DNA from: Candidatus Proelusimicrobium excrementi | GTDB lineage: Bacteria > Elusimicrobiota > Elusimicrobia > Elusimicrobiales > Elusimicrobiaceae | Reading direction: 5' to 3' | DNA length: 64,000 nucleotides | NCBI GenBank assembly: GCA_934643455.1 | Contig: CAKUBV010000001.1 | Location: 331,946 to 395,945, forward strand | Part shown: piece after piece, positions 51,830 to 60,530 of the stretch | Numbering within the stretch: the first letter of the stretch is position 1 | Layout: the number at the start of each line of letters is the position of its first letter | The notes under the pieces: generated by a model | Databases searched by the model: none | What the model saw: only the letters and a program-made list of their open reading frames with translations | What the model was told of the DNA's origin: nothing | Program-made: the position numbers and the translations under genes

Positions 51830-51866
51830 GTTTAAAGTCCTAATTAAAAATAGGACTTTGGACCTA
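51830..51866. promoter_or_regulatory. Paired TAGGACTTT motifs upstream of giant gene 3
   Basis: AAAGTCCTA (51834-51842) and TAGGACTTTGGACCTA (51851-51866) are inverted copies of the motif found at 3346 and 46841. The minus-strand copy TAGGACTTTAAAC ends directly upstream of the -35 box of giant gene 3. Confidence 0.5.
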
Positions 51867-51892
51867 TTGTTTTAAATGGGAATAAAAATCAA

Positions 51893-51925
51893 AAGCGGCG
51901 GAGCCAAAAGCCCCGCCGCCGCTTA
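51893..51925 (-). terminator. Terminator of pyk
   Basis: AAGCGGCGG pairs with CCGCCGCTT; T-rich after the stem on the minus strand. Confidence 0.75.
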
Positions 51926-51945
51926 AAACCATACAGTCTGCTTTA

Positions 51946-53370
51946 TTATAATGTAATAACGTAAAGCAGGTTGGTATCGCCGCGCGAACCGAAAGGTATG
52001 CCGGCCGTAACCACCACTTGCGCACCCTTTTCGCCGAAATTCAATTTTTCGGCCGCGGCGCGGGCTTCGCGTTCAATATCCTCAAAATGTTTTAAGTCAT
52101 TAACGCACATTGCCGTAACCGCGCAGACCACGGACATCTTTCTGGCGACCTCAACATGAGGCGTAAGCGAAAGTATCGGCAGACAAGGCCGCTGACGGGC
52201 GGTTCTTAAAGTCGTCGCGCCGGAATCGGTAAAGTTGATTATAAAGTCGCTCGTCGCGATTAAATTGGCGACTACGCTTGCCGCCTTAGTGATAGCTGAA
52301 GCGGAAGTGCTGTCATCGCCCAAGCTGGCGGTATTTGCGCGCATATTGTCTTTGAACATCGGTTCCGATTCAATCGTTTTTATAATGCGGCACATGGTGC
52401 TGACGGCTTCCACCGGGTGAAGACCGCTGGCCGTTTCCGCCGAAAGCATGACGGCGTCCGCCCCTTCATAAACGGCCGTGGCTACGTCGGAAGCTTCCGC
52501 CCTGGTCGGGTTTACGTTGTTAACCATGGATTCCAGCATCTGCGTCGCCACTATAACCGGCTTTCCTGCTTCGCGGCATTTGGCCACTATGCGCCTTTGC
52601 ATTACGGGTACCTTTTCCGGGCTGAGCTCAACGCCCAAATCGCCGCGCGCCACCATAATAACATCAGAATATTCGATTATTTTATCCAAATGCTCAATGG
52701 CCGAAGGTTTTTCTATTTTGGAAATTATGCCCGCTTTCGATTTAATAAGCTGCCTGGCAAAAACAACGTCTTCCGGCTTTTGTACGAAGGAAAGCGCAAA
52801 CCAATCCACGTCCAAATCCGCCGCCTGGCGGATATGTTCCATATCCTTTTCGGTCAAAGCGGAAATCGGCAAAGACACATCGGGCACGTTAACGCCTTTA
52901 TGATTGGAAAGTATGCCGCCGTTAATAACCTTAGTGGTTATTTTGCCGGGCTCTACGGCGGTTACTTCAACGCGGATCAAACCGTCGTTAAAAAGCAGGA
53001 TATTGCCGGGCCTGACGGCTTCAAAAATTTCTTTATGAGGCAGATTTACGCGGCTTTCGTCGCCGGGTTTTTCGTTCAAATCCAAAATAAAAGTCTGCCC
53101 GTCTTTTAAAGTTACGGCGTCGTTTTCAAAAACGCCTACGCGCAGCTTGGGGCCCTGCAAATCAAAAATTACGCCCAAAGCGCAGCCGTATTTTTTTTCA
53201 ATATCGCGGATTATTTTTATTTTTTTGGCGTGTTCTTCAACGGGTGCATGGCTCAAATTCATTCTAAACACCGTCGCGCCGGCAAGATAAAGTTTTTCTA
53301 TAAGGTCCTCGCGTCCGTCAATGCGTCCGAGAGTGGCCACTATTTTGCATAGATTCGTGTTTCTGTACAT
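51946..53370 (-). CDS. pyk: Pyruvate kinase
   Basis: 474 residues of normal length for the enzyme. KIVATLGR and FRMNLSHA (ATP and PEP binding), IFDLQGPKLRVG, the B-domain, WFALSFVQKPEDV, ISKIEKPSAIEHLD (catalytic Lys-Glu), MVARGDLGVELSPEKVP and KPVIVATQMLESM with NPTRAEASDVATAV are all present. It turns PEP and ADP into pyruvate and ATP, the last step of glycolysis in the cytoplasm. The C-terminal allosteric domain is complete. Monocistronic, with its own terminator. Pyruvate formed here could feed the TPP enzyme of the sugar cluster. Confidence 0.97.
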   Translation of the reverse strand: MYRNTNLCKIVATLGRIDGREDLIEKLYLAGATVFRMNLSHAPVEEHAKKIKIIRDIEKKYGCALGVIFDLQGPKLRVGVFENDAVTLKDGQTFILDLNEKPGDESRVNLPHKEIFEAVRPGNILLFNDGLIRVEVTAVEPGKITTKVINGGILSNHKGVNVPDVSLPISALTEKDMEHIRQAADLDVDWFALSFVQKPEDVVFARQLIKSKAGIISKIEKPSAIEHLDKIIEYSDVIMVARGDLGVELSPEKVPVMQRRIVAKCREAGKPVIVATQMLESMVNNVNPTRAEASDVATAVYEGADAVMLSAETASGLHPVEAVSTMCRIIKTIESEPMFKDNMRANTASLGDDSTSASAITKAASVVANLIATSDFIINFTDSGATTLRTARQRPCLPILSLTPHVEVARKMSVVCAVTAMCVNDLKHFEDIEREARAAAEKLNFGEKGAQVVVTAGIPFGSRGDTNLLYVITL

Positions 53371-53452
53371 TATTGTTTCCTCGTCTTAAAATCTCAATAT
53401 ATATTTTAGCTTAATAAGAGCATTCTTTCAATGAGGCCCAAACGCCCCGCTA

Positions 53453-53481
53453 TTGATTTTTAGGGCAGTTATTCTTAAAAT
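53453..53481 (+). promoter_or_regulatory. Promoter TTGATT-17-TAAAAT
   Basis: TTGATT (53453-53458) and TAAAAT (53476-53481) are 17 bases apart, 38 bases before the start of the ankyrin gene. Confidence 0.6.
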
Positions 53482-53518
53482 AGTTAAGAAAGCTTTTTAA
53501 TGTCTTTCAGGGAGTAAA

Positions 53519-54481
53519 ATGCGAACCATACTTAAAATTGTAATTGCCCTTTGCGCCGTTGGGGTGCTTTGGGGATTTTGGAATACGCTTATACAAAGCG
53601 GAGGGGAAAGATCCGCGGCGGTGGACGGCTTGATAAATACGCAAATTTCTTCAAAAGAAACCGCGGAGGGCCCAACCGAGGCCGCGCCTGAGGAAGGGCA
53701 AACAGAGCAGCAATCCCAACCCGGAGAGGAAGAAAAACCGCAATATAATTATACTTTCAGCGGTTCATCCGACGAAAAGAACAATAATATAGAGGAACTT
53801 TTCATAGACGGCAGCGCACAGCACAACTATGTGGATATCACCGGCGGAGCGGCTTCAACCGGCAAAAAAGCGGCGGCCGCGCCTAAAGAGGACAAAAGGA
53901 AATTCTTTTCAAACGAAAAACATCAAAAACAGTTTATAGATTTTGATAATCAGTACAGAAAGCGGAAAATGAGCAAAGACGAGCTGTTTTCCGAGCTTAT
54001 GGACGCCGTATATTTTGACGAACTTCCCAAAGCCTTGGCCCTGATAAACAGGGGCGCGCCGGTAAACTCGCCGGAGCGCAACACGGAATTTACGCCCGTG
54101 TTTATGGCGATATCAAACGGAAGCGAAAATATGCTCAGAATGCTGATAGAGCAAGGCGCTTCAATAGAAATATATGACGACAAAGGCTACGCCCCCATAC
54201 ACCGCGCCGTAACCGGGGAAAATTACACCGCTTCCGCGCCGTATCCCGCGGAAAACATAATAGAAGTGCTTTTGGAATACGGCGGGGACGTAAACTATCC
54301 AACAAAGAAAGAAGGCGCGACGCCGCTTATGATAAGCGCGCAGGAGCATAAAGCCAATATAATGAGGTTCCTGATAGATTCCGGCGCGAATGACGAAATC
54401 AAAGATAAACAGCAGCACACCGCGCTTGATTACGCAAAAAATTACGAATGCACATCCTGCATGAGAATCCTTTTAAGCTGA
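53519..54481 (+). CDS. Membrane-anchored ankyrin-repeat protein
   Basis: 320 residues with GGGAG seven bases before the ATG. One N-terminal membrane segment (ILKIVIALCAVGVLWGFWNTLI), then a low-complexity Glu/Gln/Pro-rich linker (about residues 35-85), and ankyrin repeats from about residue 160 to the end: ALALINRGAPVNSPE, MLRMLIEQGASIEIYDDKGYAPIHRAV, EVLLEYGGDVNYPTKKEGATPLMISA, IMRFLIDSGANDEIKDKQQHTALDYA. Such repeats bind other proteins. The anchor places it in the inner membrane with a periplasmic repeat domain. Partner unknown; a second ankyrin protein lies at 55631. Confidence 0.85.
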   Translation: MRTILKIVIALCAVGVLWGFWNTLIQSGGERSAAVDGLINTQISSKETAEGPTEAAPEEGQTEQQSQPGEEEKPQYNYTFSGSSDEKNNNIEELFIDGSAQHNYVDITGGAASTGKKAAAAPKEDKRKFFSNEKHQKQFIDFDNQYRKRKMSKDELFSELMDAVYFDELPKALALINRGAPVNSPERNTEFTPVFMAISNGSENMLRMLIEQGASIEIYDDKGYAPIHRAVTGENYTASAPYPAENIIEVLLEYGGDVNYPTKKEGATPLMISAQEHKANIMRFLIDSGANDEIKDKQQHTALDYAKNYECTSCMRILLS

Positions 54482-54502
54482 CGGATAAAAAACTCCTTGC
54501 AT

Positions 54503-55060
54503 CTATAAAAATACGACCGTTCCCAAAGCGGCCGTATTTTTGTTTATCCCCAAAAACAGCGCGGTATTTTTAAAAGGAAGAATATCATCCAGCCTTCTTT
54601 CCGCGGAAATCAAAAAACCGTTTTTTAAGGAGTAAGCCGCACCCGCGCCCCATCTGCCAAAGTAAAACAAACGGGCTCCGGCCAAAGGGGAAAATCCGGC
54701 CCGGGGTGAATAAACGCCCCCGGCATAAAATCTTAATACAAAACCGTAATTTTTTACGTCAAGTTTATCTTCTCCGTTCATAAACTCCCGATATGTAAAA
54801 GAGCCTTCCGGCGGGATATAGAAGGATTTACTTTCCGCAGTTTCGCCGGAAGAATCGGCGCGGGACGGCGGCTCCGTTTTTTCGGGAAGGCGGGCTTTAT
54901 AAGTCAAAATGCGGTTTTTAAGCGTTAGAGTTCTTTTTAAATCCGCCTCCAAAACATTATTTGCGGCGGAAGCTCTTTTTAAGGCGTTCCGCTCACAATT
55001 TAAAGAAACAAACAAAAAAAGGCTTAAAAGAGCCAGCGCAAACAAAAGAAGATTTTTCAT
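54503..55060 (-). CDS. Small membrane-anchored protein next to M15 peptidase
   Basis: 185 residues from ATG 55060, which overlaps the stop of the peptidase gene (ATGA). An N-terminal membrane segment (LLLFALALLSLFLFVSL) is followed by a short coiled coil (about residues 22-55), a Pro/Ser/Glu linker and a C-terminal glycine/aromatic beta domain (YGFVLRFYAGGVYSPRAG, LFYFGRWGAGAAYSL, TALFLGINKNTAALGTVVFL). The order transmembrane plus coiled coil beside a peptidoglycan peptidase recalls phage lysis modules (Rz-like spanins), but no other phage gene is near. Could be a domesticated remnant. Confidence 0.55.
   Translation of the reverse strand: MKNLLLFALALLSLFLFVSLNCERNALKRASAANNVLEADLKRTLTLKNRILTYKARLPEKTEPPSRADSSGETAESKSFYIPPEGSFTYREFMNGEDKLDVKNYGFVLRFYAGGVYSPRAGFSPLAGARLFYFGRWGAGAAYSLKNGFLISAERRLDDILPFKNTALFLGINKNTAALGTVVFL
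54507..54542 (+). terminator. Terminator of the ankyrin gene, overlapping the convergent gene end
   Basis: AAAAATACGACCG pairs with CGGCCGTATTTTTG. It overlaps the last codons of the minus-strand gene ending at 54503. Confidence 0.75.
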
Positions 55061-55473
55061 TTTGCAAAAGCCTGCCCGCACTTTTTTAAATCTCTAAACG
55101 GAGTTCCCAAAGAAATATGAAGCCAGCCCGGCTCAGATATAAGCTGACCGAAATGCAAATCCTGACAGTTTTTGATTTTAACGAAAGCCTCGTCCAAACA
55201 GATGTTTAGGGGAATAAAATCCGCCGCTTCGCCTTTTAAATGCTGGGAAGACGCGCTCCCGCCGACAAAATAGTTTAAAGCCCGGCATCTGTACGCGCTG
55301 GTTATTTTAAGCGGGGAATTTAAAATCCGCCTGACGGGTTCAAGCAGATAAAAGCTTAAAGCGGTAAGTTCCGGCAGGCGTTTTTCGCCCTCAAGGCTGT
55401 TTAAAGCTTTAAAATCATGGAAAGAAGTAAAAACAAGTTCCTCAAAAGAAAAATGCGGAGATATTTTTATCAT
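55057..55473 (-). CDS. M15-type peptidoglycan D,D-peptidase (endolysin-like)
   Basis: 138 residues, a single Peptidase_M15_3 domain. ISPHFSFEELVFT starts the fold, ITSAYRCRALNYFVGGSASSQHLKGEAADF gives the zinc His and Asp, and WLHISLG the last zinc His. It should cut the D-Ala peptide bond in peptidoglycan. There is no signal peptide, as in phage endolysins, so export must need a holin-like route or the enzyme acts after lysis. GAGG lies before the ATG. First of a two-gene minus-strand unit. Confidence 0.85.
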   Translation of the reverse strand: MIKISPHFSFEELVFTSFHDFKALNSLEGEKRLPELTALSFYLLEPVRRILNSPLKITSAYRCRALNYFVGGSASSQHLKGEAADFIPLNICLDEAFVKIKNCQDLHFGQLISEPGWLHISLGTPFRDLKKCGQAFAK

Positions 55474-55630
55474 AAAGCCTCTTTAAAAAAACCGTGGTTT
55501 TACGGTGGTTTTTCAGGCTCTCCGCGTTTTTTTATCATACTTAATTTATAAATTTTAGTCAAACGGCCCCCGCAAACCGCTTTTTTTGATAGAATAAACA
55601 TATATATATCCAATAAGGGGAAAAATAAAA

Positions 55631-56911
55631 ATGTTTCGCAAAGATAAATTTTATAAGTATTTTACGTTAATCTGCGCGCTGGCTTTTTTAAGCGCATGCG
55701 GTAAACAAGAAGCCAAAAAAGCGGCGGAAGAAGCACCCAAAGTATGTACAAACACTTGCAAAAGCTGGGAAGTAAGGACGGATTATCCCGAATGCAAATG
55801 CCAGCTGCCCGAATATAAACTGCCGGACGCCAAATTACAGGCGGACCTTATCAACGCAGCTTTAAGAGGCGATTTGGCCTTCATCAAAAAACAAATTGAC
55901 GAAAACCATATAAACCCCGATTCTTATTTGGGCCTTCAGGAAATGGAAAACCTTTTGGCTTTCCGCGAGAGCCTCTCAAAAAACAAATTTCTTTACAACA
56001 ACATAAAAAGAACCACCGACGATCTTACAATGGCTTACTTGGCCGCTACAAACAAAGATACCGGCATACATGTTTTGCAGCTCTTGCAGGAAAGAGGAGC
56101 AAATTTCAACAAACCCAGCATAAAAGGGCAGCTCCCCGTGGAAGCGGCTTTGGCAAACTACAATATAAAAGCTTTGCCCATGCTGCTTGAAAACAGCAAT
56201 CACGCGAATATCTTTGCGGCGGAGCAAAATTATCTCGCCGAAGCCGTGGAAAGAAACGACGCCACCACCACAAAAGCCCTTATAGAGTACGCGGTCAAAA
56301 ACAATATTGACATTTCCGATTCTCTTCCTCCGCTGGAAAACGCCATAAAGGCGAGAAAAAAGGATATCATAACGCTTCTTATAGACGTAACAAAAGCCGA
56401 TCCCAACCAAACAGATTCAAAAGGCAACCCGGTGCTTTCAGACGCGGCACTTACCGGCAATAAAGAAATTGTAACAATGCTTCTGCTTTCCGGCGCGACG
56501 GTGGACCAGCTTAACGTAAAAGGCCAAACGCCTTTAATGATTCTTATTGAACAATCGGGCACGAATTCCGGAAACATGAACGATATGGCTATGTTCCTTA
56601 TCGACAACGGCGCGGACGTAAACGCCGCCGACCTTAAGGGCGAAACGCCGATTTTCTACGCCGTAAGAGCAAAGAACGAACAGCTTATAAAGAACCTTAT
56701 CGCCAAAGGGGCGGACATCAACGCAAGGAACAATAAAGGCGAAAGCGTACTCTTCTATGCCGCCGAAAACGACAACAGAAAAATGACGAAGTTCCTTTTG
56801 GACAACGGCGCAAGCGCCAGGCTTAAAAACAGAAAGAAACTGGACGCGTCAACCGTCGCCGTTCAAATGGGCTTTATGGAAACTTACGATATTATAGAAA
56901 GCTATAAATAA
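55631..56911 (+). CDS. Ankyrin-repeat lipoprotein
   Basis: 426 residues with AAGGGG ten bases before ATG. Signal peptide with lipobox FLSACG (Cys23), so it is lipid-anchored in the envelope. A Cys-rich stretch (CTNTCKSWEVRTDYPECKC) follows. Six to eight ankyrin repeats cover about residues 75-420: LLQERGANFNKPSIKGQLPVEAAL, LLLSGATVDQLNVKGQTPLMILI, FLIDNGADVNAADLKGETPIFYAV, LIAKGADINARNNKGESVLFYAA. Likely a protein-binding scaffold at the outer membrane or periplasm. It is immediately upstream of the MsbA-like transporter with two bases between, so they may be transcribed together. Confidence 0.88.
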   Translation: MFRKDKFYKYFTLICALAFLSACGKQEAKKAAEEAPKVCTNTCKSWEVRTDYPECKCQLPEYKLPDAKLQADLINAALRGDLAFIKKQIDENHINPDSYLGLQEMENLLAFRESLSKNKFLYNNIKRTTDDLTMAYLAATNKDTGIHVLQLLQERGANFNKPSIKGQLPVEAALANYNIKALPMLLENSNHANIFAAEQNYLAEAVERNDATTTKALIEYAVKNNIDISDSLPPLENAIKARKKDIITLLIDVTKADPNQTDSKGNPVLSDAALTGNKEIVTMLLLSGATVDQLNVKGQTPLMILIEQSGTNSGNMNDMAMFLIDNGADVNAADLKGETPIFYAVRAKNEQLIKNLIAKGADINARNNKGESVLFYAAENDNRKMTKFLLDNGASARLKNRKKLDASTVAVQMGFMETYDIIESYK

Positions 56912-56913
56912 AT

Positions 56914-58707
56914 ATGGACAGAAAAGATTTTAACAAAGAACTCAATCCTTCCAGTTTAAAAGATATGGTCCGCAGGATGGGCCCTCTTATAAGACCTTAT
57001 TGGTTCAGAGCGCTGCTCGGCATAGCTATGACAATACCGGCCGGCGCTTTGGACAGCACGGTGGCCGTATTCCTTAAATACTACGTAGATAACGTAGTGG
57101 TAGCCAAAAACGCCACTTGGGCCGGTTATATACCTGTACTTATTATATTGTTCACGGTTGTGCAGGGCGTACTTAATTTTTCCTCAACGTATTTCAACAG
57201 CTGGGTCGGCACCAAAATAACAACCGATTTAAAAAAGAAACTCTACAAAAAACTGCTTACCTTCGACCCTTGTTTTTTTGACACCCACAACTCCGGCGAC
57301 GTCGTTTACCGCTTCTATACCGACGCCGATACCGCCAGCACCACTTTGATAAGCAGTATAAAAGATTTCCTTACCAGGTTTTTCTCTTCGGTCGGCTTGA
57401 TTTGCGTACTATTCTATAACTCTTGGCAGCTTACCATAATAGCTTTAGTCGTACTCGGCGCGGCTGTTCTGCCGACCCAGTACGTAAGAAAGAAAATCAA
57501 GAAAATCACCCCCAAGATAGTGACGTCAGGCTCCGACGTTATAACCTCTTACAACGAAACCTGCAACGGCTATAAAACCATTGCCTCTTACAATTTGCAG
57601 GATTACCAGCTTAAAAAACAGTACGGCATGCTTGACGAGATTTTCTCCCTCAGCATGAAAATGGTCAAACACACCAACTGGCTCTCGCCGGTAATGCACA
57701 TAGTAATTTCTTTCGGTGTGGCCGGCGTAATTTGGTTCGGCAACAGCCTTATTATAAAAGGCACCATAACCAGCGGTAACTTTGCCTCTTTCATAGCCGC
57801 GCTTTTAATGTTATATACGCCTATAAAATCAATCGGCAACAAATATATAGACATACAAAAAGCCTTCCTGGCGATAGAGCGCGTTTTTGAAATGATAAAC
57901 TTCAAGCCTGAAATAAAAAGCGCGCAGGAAGCCGTAAAAATAGACGGCATAAAAGAAAGCGTGGAATTTGACGACGTAATCTTTGAATACAAGCCCGGCC
58001 TGCCGGTTTTGAAACACGTTTCCCTTAAAGTGCCGATAGGCAAAACCATAGCGATAGTCGGCAACAGCGGCGGCGGCAAAACCACGCTCGTAAATCTTCT
58101 GCCGCGCTTTTATGATACTACGGGCGGAAGCGTAAAGATAGACGGTTTGGACGTTAAAAAGATAGATTTGCAGTCTTTAAGAAAGCATATTGCGGTTGTG
58201 TTTCAGGATAATTTCCTTTTCAGCGGCACCATAAGGGAAAACATCATGATAGGCAACCCCGAAGCAACCCAAGAAGACTTGGATAAAGCCGTTCAAAGCG
58301 CGCATTTGGAAGATTTTATAGCATCCCTTAAAGAAGGCTTGGATACTTACGTAGGGGAAAGGGGGGTAATGCTTTCCGGCGGGCAGAAACAGCGCATCGC
58401 CATAGCGAGAGCTTTCTTAAAACAAGCCCCTGTCGTAATTTTGGACGAAGCCACCAGCGCGCTGGATAATAAATCCGAAGCCATAGTCCAAAAAGCCATA
58501 GACAATCTTATGCGCAACCGCACGGTGTTTGTGATAGCGCACCGCTTAAGCACGGTGCAGAACGCCGATAAGATAATAGTAGTAAACGAAGGCACAATAG
58601 TTGAAAGCGGCACTCACGAAGAACTGATGAAAGAGGGCAACGGCGCATACAAAGCGCTTTATAACGCCCAATTCAAAAAGAAAAAAGAGGTTAGTGATGA
58701 AAAATAA
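56914..58707 (+). CDS. ABC transporter, lipid/lipid A exporter type (MsbA-like half transporter)
   Basis: 597 residues: six membrane segments (about 25-310) joined to an ATPase domain. Walker A GNSGGGKTT at about residue 382, LSGGQKQRIAIARAF near 487, VVILDEATSALD near 507, and an H-loop His in FVIAHRLSTV. The fusion of membrane and ATPase domains and the size fit homodimeric exporters such as MsbA that flip lipid A core or other lipids across the inner membrane. A peptide or drug exporter is an alternative. Starts two bases after the ankyrin lipoprotein and overlaps the deaminase gene by 11 bases. Confidence 0.88.
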   Translation: MDRKDFNKELNPSSLKDMVRRMGPLIRPYWFRALLGIAMTIPAGALDSTVAVFLKYYVDNVVVAKNATWAGYIPVLIILFTVVQGVLNFSSTYFNSWVGTKITTDLKKKLYKKLLTFDPCFFDTHNSGDVVYRFYTDADTASTTLISSIKDFLTRFFSSVGLICVLFYNSWQLTIIALVVLGAAVLPTQYVRKKIKKITPKIVTSGSDVITSYNETCNGYKTIASYNLQDYQLKKQYGMLDEIFSLSMKMVKHTNWLSPVMHIVISFGVAGVIWFGNSLIIKGTITSGNFASFIAALLMLYTPIKSIGNKYIDIQKAFLAIERVFEMINFKPEIKSAQEAVKIDGIKESVEFDDVIFEYKPGLPVLKHVSLKVPIGKTIAIVGNSGGGKTTLVNLLPRFYDTTGGSVKIDGLDVKKIDLQSLRKHIAVVFQDNFLFSGTIRENIMIGNPEATQEDLDKAVQSAHLEDFIASLKEGLDTYVGERGVMLSGGQKQRIAIARAFLKQAPVVILDEATSALDNKSEAIVQKAIDNLMRNRTVFVIAHRLSTVQNADKIIVVNEGTIVESGTHEELMKEGNGAYKALYNAQFKKKKEVSDEK

Positions 58708-59203
58708 ACACAAACTTTTTATCAGTATGGCCAAGCTTGTGGCGGAACAATCAACCTGCGCCCGTCTTAAAGTAGGTGCGGTGCTTGTTAAGGAAAACCG
58801 CGTAATCAGCATAGGCTTTAACGGGGTTCCCTCCGGCAAAGAACATTGCGAGGATTACTTTAAAAACATTTACGAAAGGGATTTTACCTCAAAATACGCC
58901 ACTTTGGAAGATTTTTTTAAAAGCCCGGATTTCTACCAAATACATGGGGCGTTTTCCAACGATAATGAACTGCACGCGGAACAAAACGCTCTTTTATTCG
59001 CCGCAAAAAGCGGCATAGTTACGGACGGGGCGGATTTATACATAACATTTTCGCCCTGCGTACACTGCGCCAAGCTTATAATAGCTTCCGGGATAAAAAA
59101 GGTTTTCTTTTCCGAACTTTACGACCGTTCCGTGGAAGGGGTAAACCTTTTAAAGAAAAACGGAGTGGAATGCATCCATTTGCAGGAAAAAGATTTGTTA
59201 TAA
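58697..59203 (+). CDS. Deoxycytidylate (dCMP) deaminase family protein
   Basis: 168 residues from ATG 58697 (GAGG seven bases ahead; GTG at 58694 is the alternative). STCARLKVGAVLV and NELHAEQNAL (catalytic His-Ala-Glu near residue 93) with SPCVHCAKLII (zinc Cys) are the ComEB/dCMP deaminase motifs. It turns dCMP to dUMP for thymidylate synthesis. Length and GFNGVPSG match the family. A RibD-like role is less likely because there is no reductase domain. Overlaps the MsbA-like gene, so it is co-translated. Confidence 0.88.
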   Translation: MKNKHKLFISMAKLVAEQSTCARLKVGAVLVKENRVISIGFNGVPSGKEHCEDYFKNIYERDFTSKYATLEDFFKSPDFYQIHGAFSNDNELHAEQNALLFAAKSGIVTDGADLYITFSPCVHCAKLIIASGIKKVFFSELYDRSVEGVNLLKKNGVECIHLQEKDLL

Positions 59204-59233
59204 AAATATTAAACGTACAGGTGTAAAAAACTT

Positions 59234-59887
59234 ATGAAAAACAATACCAATCAGCAGAAAATAAACGAAAAAGGCGTCCTTGACGTTCTTGAAAGCAAAG
59301 TAAAACTTTATAAAAAACAAATAGCTTTAACGGCCGGCATCGTCGTATTGGCGGCCGCGTCCGCTGGTTTGATATCCCACTTAAAAAACCAGGCATATCA
59401 AAAGCAATGGGGGGATTTGTTCTTGGCGGAACTCCCGATAGCAGCCGCTCAGGAAGGCGAAACGCCGGATTTATCCCAGCTTGAAGTTTACGCGGCGTCA
59501 AATGAATCTTCCCAAGCCGGGGCTTACGCCGCTTTGACGCTCGGCAACGCTTATTATCAACAAAAAAATTACGAAAAGGCCGAAATATATTTTAAACAAG
59601 CCATAAAAAACGGCAATAAAGATTTACAGGCGATAGCGGAAAGTTCCCTTATAGCGGTTTACGTCGCGCAGGAAGCATACTCAAAAGCTGTAGAGCAGGC
59701 CGATGCGTTTATAGCCAAAAATCCGGGCCATTTCGCTTTGGCGCAAGTAAAAACGCATAAAGCTTTGGCGACGGAACTTTCAGGCAAACCGCAGGAAGCC
59801 AAAGTTTTATACGCGGAAATTATCGAACAATATCCTTCCTCTTACAGCTCCGCCTTGGCGGAACTTCAATCAAGCAAAATAAAATAA
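59234..59887 (+). CDS. Membrane-anchored TPR protein (YfgM-like)
   Basis: 217 residues. One membrane segment (IALTAGIVVLAAASAGLI, about residues 31-50) after a short charged cytoplasmic start, then tetratricopeptide repeats: AYAALTLGNAYYQQKNYEKAEIYFKQAIKNG, LIAVYVAQEAYSKAVEQADAFIAKNPG, ALATELSGKPQEAKVLYAEIIEQYPSS. The architecture matches YfgM-type proteins that assist folding with the Sec system in the periplasm. The ribosome site is weak (AGGTG about ten bases ahead). Followed by a terminator, so it ends the 55631-59887 unit. Confidence 0.8.
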   Translation: MKNNTNQQKINEKGVLDVLESKVKLYKKQIALTAGIVVLAAASAGLISHLKNQAYQKQWGDLFLAELPIAAAQEGETPDLSQLEVYAASNESSQAGAYAALTLGNAYYQQKNYEKAEIYFKQAIKNGNKDLQAIAESSLIAVYVAQEAYSKAVEQADAFIAKNPGHFALAQVKTHKALATELSGKPQEAKVLYAEIIEQYPSSYSSALAELQSSKIK

Positions 59888-59911
59888 TATTTTTAGTGCG
59901 CTTATAACACA

Positions 59912-59942
59912 TTCGGGCCTGTTAAAACAGGCCCGATTTTTT
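59912..59942 (+). terminator. Terminator of the TPR gene unit
   Basis: TCGGGCCTG-TTAAAA-CAGGCCCGA followed by eight T. Confidence 0.95.
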
Positions 59943-60017
59943 TACAGACGATATGTGTGGCGGTATATTATCTTTTACAGACAAAAGCGGGGCGGCTGGT
60001 TTTCAATTAAGTTACAC

Positions 60018-60530
60018 TTAGCACCCGTTTTTACAGCGTTTTTTAGCACAGTTAAAGTTGGTGATTCTGGCTAAGGTTACCCATTCTTCATAACCGTAAT
60101 AGTAAAACTCTTCCCCTTGAATACCGTAGTTCTTATAATCACTTTTCGAACATTCGCTCCCTTCAACGTCCGAAGCGCATGGAAGTGAAGATAAACTTTC
60201 AAAAATACTCTTACATCCGTTAAGACAGTAAGCCCCGTTATAATAAATTTCGCCGGGGCCGTAACACCCCATCATAGTAGTTGGATAATAATAGCAATTC
60301 TGAGTGCCGGAACCTAACGCTGACCATTGATAGCAATCTTTATAACAAATATTGTCGCTTTCCGCCGCGCCAGCACAGCAAACAGATTTGTTTGCCGCTT
60401 TAACGGAATCTATTGGGGCGATACTGCGTCAAACCTACGGAAGAACAGATATCCGATCCGATAGCGGAAAAAGCTGCCGACGAAAGCAAAAAACATAAAA
60501 TAACGCCGCCATAAATTTAATTGCGCGCAT
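60018..60530 (-). pseudogene. Cys-rich secreted protein, disrupted by two frameshifts
   Basis: On the minus strand, AGGAG lies nine bases before ATG 60530. The frame gives MRAIKFMAALFYVF, then breaks in a T6 run near 60487: one extra T would restore LLSSAAFSAIGS, completing a signal peptide. A second shift near 60421 is needed to join ...SSVGLTQ to IAPIDSVKAANKSVCC. The rest is open to a stop at 60018 and holds about 14 Cys (SVCCAG, NICYKDCYQW, YCLNGCKS, CAKKRCKNGC). Restored, it would be a secreted protein of about 170 residues. No family recognised. The tail sequence after the stop resembles that after the gene at the right window edge. Confidence 0.6.

Noticed and set aside
54503..55473. 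Prophage
   Set aside because: Only a peptidase and a small membrane protein; no integrase, capsid, portal or tail genes and no attachment repeats.
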